Origin: GCA-020352575 sp964600365
GTDB lineage: Bacteria; Actinomycetota; Acidimicrobiia; Spongiisociales; JAENVV01
Direction: 5' to 3'
Assembly (NCBI GenBank): GCA_964600365.1
Contig: CAZRJG010000012.1
Location: 1 to 53,504, forward strand
DNA length: 53,504 bases
Position numbers and translations under genes: made by a program. Positions 9,521-17,773 of this stretch are shown here, one piece after another. Within the stretch, counting starts at the first letter, position 1. Every line of letters begins with the position of its first letter. The notes below the pieces were generated by a model that worked only from the letters and a program-made list of their open reading frames with translations, was not told the DNA's origin and ran no database searches.

Positions 9521-12500
9521 CGCGCATCGCTTCGACGCTCATCGGGCAGTCGTCGATCCGGTAGATCGCGCATTCGTCCGGCTCGAAGCCACGTGTGAGC
9601 CTTTCGTACGCCCCGGCGACCACGTCCTCGACGTCGAGTGAGACCTCCAGGTACTCCGTCCCCCCGGGGCCGAAGCCGTTGGCGGGGAACACCCAGATCG
9701 TCTCCCCGTCCAGCCAGATCACATCCGAGGGGCGGGGGGCCGGGATGCGGTCCAGCAACGGGGGCGGCACTCCTTCACCCAGGTCGTCGATCCCGGAGAC
9801 ATCCCAGATGTTGACGAAGTCGTCCTCCCCGGCGGTCGCCAACTTCGAGCCGTCCGGTGAGAACGCTGCACCACGGATCATCGAAGCGTGGGCTGTCCAG
9901 CGGGTCACCAGGCCCGCGGTCCCGGTGTCGATCACACGCACCTCACCGCCGAGTCCGAGGTGGTAGAGCCGGGTCTCGTCGGGCGACGTGACACCTTCGG
10001 GAGTGGGACTCCCCGCGTCGAACGTCCCGATGGGGTTCCCTCCCAGGTCATGGAGCGCGATCTCGTTGTGCTGCCACCAGAACGTGGCGAGCCAGTCGCG
10101 TCCCATGCCGATGAGTTCGTGCGTCCAGGGGACCGTGAACTCGGAGAGGACTTCGAGCGTCTCGCCGTCCCACACCCGAACCGGCCGATCGGTCCCCCTG
10201 GCGACGAACGCCGAGGCGGCGAACACCGAGCCATCCCGACGTGCAGCCAGCCCATGGATGCCCATGACCGCCTGCCCCCAGAGGACCTCCCCCTCGGGAC
10301 AGGGCGGAGCGACCTCCTCGCTGAACGACCGACTGGCCACTGCGCAGGAGGTCAGCTGGGTGGTGGAGCCCGTCCTCTGATCCCAGACCACCAGCGGCCC
10401 CACGAGGGAGTCGGACACGCCGTCGGAGTCGATGGGATCCGATCGACTCAGCACGAATCGTCCATCCGCCAGCTGCACGCCCCACCCTGGGAAGGACGCG
10501 ATCACCTGCCCCGACGATCGGTCGATGACGCCGGTGAGGACATCGAGGACATCCCTGTCGGAGGTCAGCACGCTGATCGCGGCCTCAGGTCCCTCCAACA
10601 CCTGATTGGGGTTGACCCACACCGCGTCGTGCCCGGGGAACTCCAGGCTGATCGCCTCCGCGGCCGGCCCCCAGGAGAGGTCGAAGACGAGGATCGCCCC
10701 TTCGGTCGATGCGGTGACCAGCGTCGAGCCGTCGGCGCTGAAATCGTGGCTCGAGGTGGCGGTCCGCGCACCCACCCGGTAGAGGAGCTGGCCGTCGATG
10801 GCGCTGAACAGGTAGTCGTGGGTGCGAGTCTGCACGAAGACCATGGAGCTGTCGGGGGAGAACGAGAACGTCTCGTCGAGGTCGAAGACGAGGAACCCGT
10901 CCACACGGTCCAGGAACGCGATCCGTGACCCGTCGGCAGTGTCGATGAGCTGGGGACGGAGGTCGACCCGGCTCGACTCGGCGGTCGCGACGAGTCGGGA
11001 GCCGTCGGGGCTGATCGCCGCCTGCCTCTCGACAGCGAACATGCCCACACGCTCGAGGTCCGGGAACGTGAGGAGTTCGGCGCCGGGGCTGTCCTCGTTG
11101 AAGGAGAAGGTCTCGCGAACCAGCACGGCGTCGTCGGCGAAACTGACCCCCTCCACCACGCCGCCCTCGAGGGTGATCCGTTCGACCTCCTCCCAGGTCG
11201 TCGTGTCGTGGAGCGCAACCCAGCTGGCGTCCGGGTCCGTGGTGCAGTTGGCGTCCCCGGCGGAGATGGCGAGGTAGCGCCCGTCCGGTGAGAACCCCGA
11301 GCTCTGGCCGATGTCGCAGGCACCCGGGTACAGCACCGCGACCACGCTGCCATCGGCTGTGTCGAGCACCAGCACCCTTGCGGGGTACCCATCGTGGCCG
11401 TCATCGTCGACCTCGACGTCGGTCTTCCCCGAGGAAGCGAGGTTCTCCAGGGTCACGGCGAGCAACGTCCCGTCGGGGCTGAGGTCGATCCGCCCGAACC
11501 GGTCCACCGAGTCGGGCTCGGTGTGCGTCCACAAGGCGGTACCCGTGGAGAGATCCAGTGCAGCGACATAGGCACCCTTCTCGGTGGAGTGGTAGAGCAC
11601 CGCCCCGTCGGCGCTCAATCTCACAGAGGAGAGGCCGGTGGGGGCGGGGATCCGCCGCACCAGCCGATTGTCCACGAGCGCCTGTCGCAGCGCGATCACC
11701 CCGGCCGGGGATGCGTCCGATCCCTCAGGGGTCGCCCTGATCGACTCCAGGGCCAGCAGCATGGCGAGCTCCGGATCCTCGGACTGCTGGCCGACGGCGG
11801 CCGCGGCGAGCTCACGGGACTTCGCCAGCGCCTCTGCGATCCTCGCCGCATCCGCCTCACGATCGGCGCGCTCCGCGCTGTCCTCGGCTTCTCGCTGCAG
11901 TCGCTCGGCCTCTGCGCGTTGGGCTTCTGCTTCCCGACGCTGCTCGTCGGCTTCCTGTCGCTGTTCATCGGCGATCGTTGCCTGACGCGCCGCATCCACC
12001 GCGTTGGCCTGTGCCTCCGTGGCGTTCCGTGCCGAGAGGATCCCCGCCCACACCGCTGCCACTGCGAGGGACAGCAAGAGGAAGCCCGCCACCCAGGCCG
12101 TCCGCACCGTGCGCCGATGCTGGCGCACCTCCTCCCCCGCCAACTCGTCCTTCGGCACACCACACATCGCTGACGCCACGTCCGCGATCGCATCGGCGAA
12201 CCGGGGGTCTTGAAGGTCCAGCTGCTCCTCACCCTTCGCGAACCGCAGGTCCACCCACCGGGGCTCCGACGAGAACACGCCCCGCAACGCATCGGGAACC
12301 GCATCCCCGGTCACATCTCCCTCGGCCCACCCGAACTCGCCGGCCGTCACCACCGGCAGGATGCGACTCGGGTCCTTGTGGGCGACCCAGTACGAGATCT
12401 CCTGGTTCACCCACTCCGACCCCGCCGCATCTGGACTCAGCAACACCACGAACCATCCCGACGCGTCCAACGCCCCAGTGATCGATTCCCACAGGTGGGG

Positions 12501-12647
12501 ATTCGCCGACAGGGACGACTCGTCCCGGAACACCCGCAACGCACGGCGCTTCCACCAGGGCTTCGCAAACCGCTGCAGCCCCGACTGAAGGCGGGGCGCC
12601 AACAAGCCGTCGGCCGCATGGCTGTACGAGATGAAGCCGTCGTACAT
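9513..12647 (-). CDS. TIR domain - TM - coiled coil - WD40 propeller protein (copy A)
   Basis: 1044 residues. Residues 1-165 are a bacterial TIR domain (MYDGFISYSHAADGLL, LRVFRDESSLSANPHLW, VVLLSPDAAGSEWVNQE). The WxxxE motif at Trp79-Glu83 places Glu83 where NAD+-hydrolysing TIRs have their catalytic Glu. A membrane helix follows at about 184-205, a heptad-like Ala/Glu/Arg coiled coil at 205-283, the WD40-associated segment LAMLLALESIRATP, and then repeated SPDG/SADG-W/FD blades to the C-terminus (GFSPDGRYLAIS, AAFSPDGSKLATAGEDD). The TIR side is presumably cytoplasmic, with the propeller outside or at the membrane. ATG 12647 overlaps the stop of copy B as TGATG. Likely a receptor with a TIR effector; the ligand is unknown. 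An earlier start at 12722 is open but lies inside copy B. Confidence 0.88.
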   Translation of the reverse strand: MYDGFISYSHAADGLLAPRLQSGLQRFAKPWWKRRALRVFRDESSLSANPHLWESITGALDASGWFVVLLSPDAAGSEWVNQEISYWVAHKDPSRILPVVTAGEFGWAEGDVTGDAVPDALRGVFSSEPRWVDLRFAKGEEQLDLQDPRFADAIADVASAMCGVPKDELAGEEVRQHRRTVRTAWVAGFLLLSLAVAAVWAGILSARNATEAQANAVDAARQATIADEQRQEADEQRREAEAQRAEAERLQREAEDSAERADREADAARIAEALAKSRELAAAAVGQQSEDPELAMLLALESIRATPEGSDASPAGVIALRQALVDNRLVRRIPAPTGLSSVRLSADGAVLYHSTEKGAYVAALDLSTGTALWTHTEPDSVDRFGRIDLSPDGTLLAVTLENLASSGKTDVEVDDDGHDGYPARVLVLDTADGSVVAVLYPGACDIGQSSGFSPDGRYLAISAGDANCTTDPDASWVALHDTTTWEEVERITLEGGVVEGVSFADDAVLVRETFSFNEDSPGAELLTFPDLERVGMFAVERQAAISPDGSRLVATAESSRVDLRPQLIDTADGSRIAFLDRVDGFLVFDLDETFSFSPDSSMVFVQTRTHDYLFSAIDGQLLYRVGARTATSSHDFSADGSTLVTASTEGAILVFDLSWGPAAEAISLEFPGHDAVWVNPNQVLEGPEAAISVLTSDRDVLDVLTGVIDRSSGQVIASFPGWGVQLADGRFVLSRSDPIDSDGVSDSLVGPLVVWDQRTGSTTQLTSCAVASRSFSEEVAPPCPEGEVLWGQAVMGIHGLAARRDGSVFAASAFVARGTDRPVRVWDGETLEVLSEFTVPWTHELIGMGRDWLATFWWQHNEIALHDLGGNPIGTFDAGSPTPEGVTSPDETRLYHLGLGGEVRVIDTGTAGLVTRWTAHASMIRGAAFSPDGSKLATAGEDDFVNIWDVSGIDDLGEGVPPPLLDRIPAPRPSDVIWLDGETIWVFPANGFGPGGTEYLEVSLDVEDVVAGAYERLTRGFEPDECAIYRIDDCPMSVEAMRDG

Positions 12648-15600
12648 CAGTCGTCCCTCCCGAGGAGTTCCCGCCACTCGCTCACCGTTGTGAGGCAGTC
12701 CTCGATGCCGAACTCCTCGCACTCTGCGTCAGTGAACCCACGGGTCAGTGCCGACGCAGCGGCGGCGAGCAGTCGGCGCTGGTCGAGCGGCATGCGCAGA
12801 ACCGGGCCCGGACGGGGGGTGAACAGGAGATCGCCGGCCGCGGTGAGCGCGACACCGGTGATACCGATCTCCTGGGGCGTGGCGACCTCTGCCACCAGGT
12901 CGAAGCCATCGAGGTCCCACACGCCCACACGGCCGTTCTGTGCGCTCAGCACTGCGAGGCCGAGGTCAGGATCCACGACGAAGCCCCAGTTGAACGCCCC
13001 GAGACTGTTCTCGTCATAGGAGAACTCACCCCCGACCGTCGGCGTTTCGCAGAGCGAGAAGTTCCAGGCGCACACAACGCGATCTCCGTCGAAGGCGACA
13101 GCACGAGTCCAGCGGACGCCACTCTCCAGGTCGGCGATCTCCCACGATCCCACCTCGAGGGTGGTGATCCGCGACCTGTGCGTCACGTAGATGAAGTCAC
13201 CAGAGGGATGGAACGCGATGGCATCGACCGCGTTCTGCTCGTCTGCCCATCCCGACTCGGAGTGCAGCAACTCCCCTGAGGCGACATCCCAGACGTGCAG
13301 CGCCCGGGCGGGTCCCCGGTCGCTGACGGCCAGCAACGATCCATCGGGCGAGAAGACGATGTCCCACACCCACAGCCCCTCGATGCTCCCGCCAGGGCAG
13401 TCGAGGTCGAGCGAGTCGAGCCACTCCCGAGGAGCCGGGAACGGGCCATCGGGAATCGGGTACGGGCACACCCCGGACAGGGCGGTCAAGCGGCCGGTCT
13501 CGAGGTCGACCACCACAACCGGGCCGACGATGCCCTCCTCCACCTGTTGGTGGGCGATCGATCGCCCGATGGGGGCGACCTGCGGAGGGCCGGTCGCCCC
13601 TCCCTCGTACACCTTGGTGCCGTTTTCCAGGAAGGCGACCACCTCACCCACCTCATTCGGATCAGTGCGGGTCGCGACCACGACCCCTCCCGAGGAGTGG
13701 AGCCCATCCCACCAGTAGGTTCCCGGCCCGAGGTCGATCGCGGTGAACGCCGAGGAGGTGGATCGGCCAAGGTCGGCGAGGAGAACCTCCTCGCCCGACG
13801 TCGACCCAAGGCCCGCTCGGAACAGCACGTACCGACCGTCCGTGGAGACGAAGTCGACGATCGACCCTGTCCCGGTGACGAGTCGATCGAGCTCCTCACC
13901 GGTGGCGAGGCTGAGGCGGGTGAGGCTCTCATCGTCGGAGACGTAGAGGTCGTCGTTCGGCCCGAAGACCGGGGACGACGTGGGACCGAACGTCCCCGTG
14001 ACCGCACGGAACTCCTCGATGGGTTCCAGCTCCGGAAGCGCGAAGAGACCAGCCGGCGTGACAAGCAGGTCCCCAGCCGGATTGAGTGCCGTCTGGACAG
14101 GAGTCGGAGTCTCTGCCCCTGTCTCACGGTCGATGAGGACGCGTCGGGCCAGGTTGAGGAGCCAGCGTCCATCAGATGAGATGGATGACTGCCCGTTCCA
14201 GTCGTTCTTCGGCCAGCTGTCAACGGGCTCGAAGACGCCGGTCTCCCGCCACAGTCGATAGGCCGCAAGCACATCGGTGTTGCAGGACCCGTCATCAGCG
14301 ACCTCGTACCAGACAACGAGGGGTGCCTCTTCCGGAGGCAGGTACCTCGCGTCAGGGTTGAGCTCGACCCGAACGAGCGGATGTGCCTCGATAGGGGCTT
14401 GGCAGGGGAACGGATAGACCTGCGGGGTTCCTCCTCGGGTCGCCGACCAGATGTAGACACCCTCCACCAAGTCGAGAGGCCGATCGTCCATTTCGACGCC
14501 CTCGACGTTGACCGGCTGGAACGCTACCGCAGCGACCAGCTCCGAACCGTCGGCGGAGAAGTACGGATCGTGGGCGGCGACACCGGCGGGGCCGAGCTCA
14601 TGGCTCCAGGCCTCGACGCCATCCGGAGTGACGACGCTGAGCGTGCTTGTGTCGTCGGGTCCACTCCCGATGTCGGAGAGGGCCACCGCCTGTCCGAGGG
14701 GATGGAGCGCTGCGACCTGGGCCTCGAGGTGCGGGAGCGACCACCGGGCAATCACGCGATCGGCGAGGAGGCTCTCGGTGAGCTTCGCCTGACCGGACAC
14801 CGACAACGGCCCGAACCTGGAGGCCTCCAGGCTCAGCAACACGGAGATGAACGGCTGGTCGCTCGCCACGGCCAACGCCTCGAGCTCGCTCCGGCGGGAG
14901 TCACGGGCAGCGGCAACCGCTGCGTCACGATCGGCCCGGGCCGCCTCTTCGCTCTCCACCGCCTGCTGACGAGCGGCCGCTTCGGCTTCCGCGCTCTCCT
15001 GCGCTGCGGCGGCATTCTCCTCGGCCCGTTGGCGCTGCTCGTCAGCTTCCTCAGCCGCTCGCTGGGCCACCTCGGTCTGCCGCCTAGCCTCCTCAGCGTT
15101 CCGACTCGCCGCGAACCCTGCAAAGGCCGCAACGATCAGGAGAACGACGAGAGAGACGCCGGCGGCCCACGCTGTTCGCACGGTGCGTCGGTGCTGGCGC
15201 ACCTCCTCACCCGCCAACTCGTCCTTCGGCACGCCACGCATCGCCGACGCCACATCGGCGATGGCATCGGCGAACCGGGGATCTTGGAGATCCAACTGTT
15301 CCTCACCCTTGGCGAACCGCAGGTCGACCCAACGGGGCTCAGACGAGAACACGCCTCGGAGCGCATCCGGGACCGCGTCGCCGGTCACATCACCATCTGC
15401 CCAGCCGAACTCGCCGGCGGTGACCACCGGCAAGATGCGGGACGCATCCTTGTGCGCCACCCAGTACGCAATCTCTTGGTTCACCCACTCCGACTCGGCA
15501 GCGTCAGGACTGAGCAGCAGCACGAACCAGCCCGACGTGTCCAACGCCTCGGTGATCGACTCCCACAAGTGTGGATTCGCACTCAAGCTGGACTCGTCAC

Positions 15601-15724
15601 GGAACACCCGCAACGCACGACGCTTCCACCACGGTTTGGCGAACCGCTGCAGCCCCGACTGCAGCCGCGGCGCCAACAAGCCGTCAGCGGCATGGCTGTA
15701 CGAGATGAACCCGTCGTACATCAC
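12647..15724 (-). CDS. TIR domain - TM - coiled coil - WD40 propeller protein (copy B, first in operon)
   Basis: About 1025 residues with the same plan as copy A: TIR (1-166, including SEWVNQE with the WxxxE Glu), membrane helix at about 185-207 (GVSLVVLLIVAAFAGFAA), Ala/Glu coiled coil to about 290, then a propeller with blades such as FSPDGSLLAVSDRG and FHPSGDFIYVTH. Over the first ~190 residues I count only about nine differences from copy A, whereas the propellers share little. Start is GTG 15724 or, more likely, ATG 15721, with GAGGGA 8 nt upstream. A five-codon frame (ATG 15738, MTRDT) ends in TGA overlapping ATG 15721 as TGATG. The tandem CCCGTAAG operator is 37-55 nt upstream. Confidence 0.88.
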   Translation of the reverse strand: MMYDGFISYSHAADGLLAPRLQSGLQRFAKPWWKRRALRVFRDESSLSANPHLWESITEALDTSGWFVLLLSPDAAESEWVNQEIAYWVAHKDASRILPVVTAGEFGWADGDVTGDAVPDALRGVFSSEPRWVDLRFAKGEEQLDLQDPRFADAIADVASAMRGVPKDELAGEEVRQHRRTVRTAWAAGVSLVVLLIVAAFAGFAASRNAEEARRQTEVAQRAAEEADEQRQRAEENAAAAQESAEAEAAARQQAVESEEAARADRDAAVAAARDSRRSELEALAVASDQPFISVLLSLEASRFGPLSVSGQAKLTESLLADRVIARWSLPHLEAQVAALHPLGQAVALSDIGSGPDDTSTLSVVTPDGVEAWSHELGPAGVAAHDPYFSADGSELVAAVAFQPVNVEGVEMDDRPLDLVEGVYIWSATRGGTPQVYPFPCQAPIEAHPLVRVELNPDARYLPPEEAPLVVWYEVADDGSCNTDVLAAYRLWRETGVFEPVDSWPKNDWNGQSSISSDGRWLLNLARRVLIDRETGAETPTPVQTALNPAGDLLVTPAGLFALPELEPIEEFRAVTGTFGPTSSPVFGPNDDLYVSDDESLTRLSLATGEELDRLVTGTGSIVDFVSTDGRYVLFRAGLGSTSGEEVLLADLGRSTSSAFTAIDLGPGTYWWDGLHSSGGVVVATRTDPNEVGEVVAFLENGTKVYEGGATGPPQVAPIGRSIAHQQVEEGIVGPVVVVDLETGRLTALSGVCPYPIPDGPFPAPREWLDSLDLDCPGGSIEGLWVWDIVFSPDGSLLAVSDRGPARALHVWDVASGELLHSESGWADEQNAVDAIAFHPSGDFIYVTHRSRITTLEVGSWEIADLESGVRWTRAVAFDGDRVVCAWNFSLCETPTVGGEFSYDENSLGAFNWGFVVDPDLGLAVLSAQNGRVGVWDLDGFDLVAEVATPQEIGITGVALTAAGDLLFTPRPGPVLRMPLDQRRLLAAAASALTRGFTDAECEEFGIEDCLTTVSEWRELLGRDD

Positions 15725-15760
15725 GTGTCCCTCGTCATGGCGCCACCCAAGCGCACGACG

Positions 15761-15779
15761 CTTACGGGCCGCTTACGGG
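15761..15779 (-). promoter_or_regulatory. Tandem CCCGTAAG repeats, 11-bp period: candidate SARP-type operator of the TIR operon
   Basis: Minus strand reads CCCGTAAGCGGCCCGTAAG: two perfect octamers 11 bp apart. The proximal octamer ends 22 nt before ATG 15738. The same octamer pair, spacing and 22-nt distance occur upstream of the BTAD gene at 20702-20720. SARP-family wHTH regulators are known to bind such 11-bp-period direct repeats just upstream of a -10 box. Confidence 0.65.
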
Positions 15780-15865
15780 GTGGCTCCTTCTCCTTCCCTC
15801 CGAGCGACCCTAGAGGGGGTTCCGCACCGGCGTCGAGTGGATCGCTTGCAGTGCGTTCTTTTTAG

Positions 15866-15882
15866 TGCAACACTCTGTTGCA
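15866..15882. promoter_or_regulatory. Perfect palindrome TGCAACA-N3-TGTTGCA, candidate TetR operator
   Basis: Seven-base arms with a CTC centre, in the divergent gap between the TIR operon and tetR; its last base is the A of the tetR ATG at 15882. Size and placement fit an autoregulatory TetR-family operator covering the transcription start. Confidence 0.6.
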
Positions 15883-16496
15883 TGAATGTAGGAGAGGATC
15901 GTCGCCCGTACCGGATGGGTGCGCGCCGGGAGGCGGTGGAGGAGACCCGCGAGTCGATCCTCCAGGCGATGCTCGACCTCTGGCTCGACCGGCACTACGA
16001 CGACTTCTCCCTCACGGACGTCGCCGAGCGCGCGGGGGTCTCCCGGCAGACGATCTTCCGCCAGTTCGGATCCAAGGACGACGTCCTCGCCGCCGCCGCC
16101 CTCTGGCTGGCACCCCGAGTACAGGAGATCTCCGACCCCGAACCGGGGGATGTCGGGGATGCCGTCGCGCGCATCGTGGAGACCTACGAACTCATCGGCG
16201 ACGCCACCGCACGCAGCCTCGAGGTCGAGGGGCGCATCGAGGTGATCGACCGCCTCCTCGAAGGCGGACGGGCCGCGCACCGGCAGTGGGTGGAGCACGC
16301 CTTCGGGCCGCTCCTTCCCACGGGCGAGCCCGACCGCGAAACCCTCGTCCTCGCGCTGTACGCCGCCACCGACGTGATGGCCTGGAAGTTGCTGCGGCGC
16401 GACTTCGGACTCCCACGGGACATCGTCGCATCCGTCCTCCACACACTCGTCGAGGGAGCCCTCGGCATCGCGCTCGAGAAGGAGGGGCGCCCATGA
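15882..16496 (+). CDS. TetR family transcriptional regulator
   Basis: 204 residues. The N-terminal helix-turn-helix is FSLTDVAERAGVSRQTIFR with the usual continuation QFGSKDDVLAAAALW; the rest is an all-helical ligand-binding and dimer domain (AVARIVETYELIGDATA, LVLALYAATDVMAWKLL). ATG 15882 sits on the 3' edge of a perfect palindrome; an internal ATG at 15915 is the alternative start. The stop overlaps the glycosyltransferase start as ATGA, so this regulator probably controls that gene and itself in response to a small molecule. Confidence 0.92.
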   Translation: MNVGEDRRPYRMGARREAVEETRESILQAMLDLWLDRHYDDFSLTDVAERAGVSRQTIFRQFGSKDDVLAAAALWLAPRVQEISDPEPGDVGDAVARIVETYELIGDATARSLEVEGRIEVIDRLLEGGRAAHRQWVEHAFGPLLPTGEPDRETLVLALYAATDVMAWKLLRRDFGLPRDIVASVLHTLVEGALGIALEKEGRP

Positions 16497-17773
16497 ACCG
16501 ATACCTGCTCGCACTCTGGGAATCGGGCGGCGCCCTGCCGCCCATCTTCGGACTCGCCCGCCGACTCATCGAGCGCGGCCACACCGTCCACGTGATCGCC
16601 GATGCCACCGTCGAGGACCACGCCCTCGCCGCAGGGTGCACCTTCGAGACGTGGCGCACCGCCCCCAACCGTGTCTCGCTCGACCCCGAGCACGACCCGA
16701 TGAAGGACTGGGAGGTGTCGAACCCGATGGAGATGCTGCGGCGGGCCCGCGACGAGATGATCAGCGGCCCCGCCGCCGCGTACGCCGCCGACACCCGCGC
16801 GGCGATCGGTGACCTCTCCCCCGATGTGGTGCTCACCGACGCACACCTGGTCGGTGTCATCGTCGGCGCCCAGGCCGAGTCCGTCCCCGTCGTCGCGCTC
16901 GTCCCGAACATCTGGATGATCCCCACCGAGGGGGCCCCGGCGATCGGGCCGGGCTTCGGGCTCCCCACCAACGGCCTCCAGCGGTTCCGCGATCGCATGC
17001 TCACCCGCATGGTCAACCGGGTGTTCGACAAGGGCCTTCCCGAACTGAACCACCTGCGCTCGTCGCACGGCCTCGACCCACTCGACTCGGTGTACGACCA
17101 GGTGACGACCGCCGACGCCATCGTCGTGCTCGCCAGCCCCGCGTTCGACTTCGCCTCGCCCTTCGTGCCAGACAACGTGCACTACGTGGGCCCAATACTC
17201 GACGACCCCCACTGGGCCTCGGGGTGGGACTCGCCGTGGGCGGCCGACGACGAGCGGCCGCTCCTGCTCGTGGGCCTCAGCTCCACCTTCATGGACCAGG
17301 CCGACCTCCTCCGGCGCATCGTGACCGCCCTCAGCGCCCTCCCCGTCCGAGCCGTCGTCACGCTGGGTCAGGCGGTCGACCCCGCCGAGGTGCCCGGCTC
17401 CGAGAACGTGCACGTGGTGCCGTCGGCCCCCCACGCCCCGATCCTCGCCGAGGCAGACGCGGTGATCACCCACTGCGGGCACGGGACCACGATGAAGGCA
17501 CTCGAGGCGGGCCTCCCCCTCGTCTGCGTCCCCATGGGCCGCGACCAGAACGACAACGCCGCCCGGGTCGTGCACCACGGCGCCGGAGTGCGACTCAAGC
17601 CATCCGCGTCCGTGGACGCGATCGGCACCGCGGTCCGCAGCGTGCTCGAGGAGCCCACCTACCGCGACGCAGCCCGATCCTTCGCACGGGTCCTCGAAGA
17701 GGAGCGCCGCTCCATCGACCCGATCGCCGTCATCGAATCGACGACCGCGAGCCGCGCAGGTGGTCGCCCCTAG
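16493..17773 (+). CDS. MGT/UGT-type glycosyltransferase
   Basis: 426 residues, GT-B fold of the macrolide/erythromycin/UDP-glucuronosyl family (GT1). The N-terminal acceptor domain has GALPPIFGLARRLIERGHTV and DVVLTDAHLVGVIVGA. The donor-binding signature is ADAVITHCGHGTTMKALEAG followed by LPLVCVPMGRDQNDNA, with the HCGHGT His and the D-Q-N-D pair that contacts the nucleotide sugar. It probably glycosylates a lipophilic small molecule, either for detoxification or as tailoring. It is coupled to tetR by ATGA overlap and convergent with the BTAD gene, sharing the CTAG at its stop. Confidence 0.9.
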   Translation: MNRYLLALWESGGALPPIFGLARRLIERGHTVHVIADATVEDHALAAGCTFETWRTAPNRVSLDPEHDPMKDWEVSNPMEMLRRARDEMISGPAAAYAADTRAAIGDLSPDVVLTDAHLVGVIVGAQAESVPVVALVPNIWMIPTEGAPAIGPGFGLPTNGLQRFRDRMLTRMVNRVFDKGLPELNHLRSSHGLDPLDSVYDQVTTADAIVVLASPAFDFASPFVPDNVHYVGPILDDPHWASGWDSPWAADDERPLLLVGLSSTFMDQADLLRRIVTALSALPVRAVVTLGQAVDPAEVPGSENVHVVPSAPHAPILAEADAVITHCGHGTTMKALEAGLPLVCVPMGRDQNDNAARVVHHGAGVRLKPSASVDAIGTAVRSVLEEPTYRDAARSFARVLEEERRSIDPIAVIESTTASRAGGRP

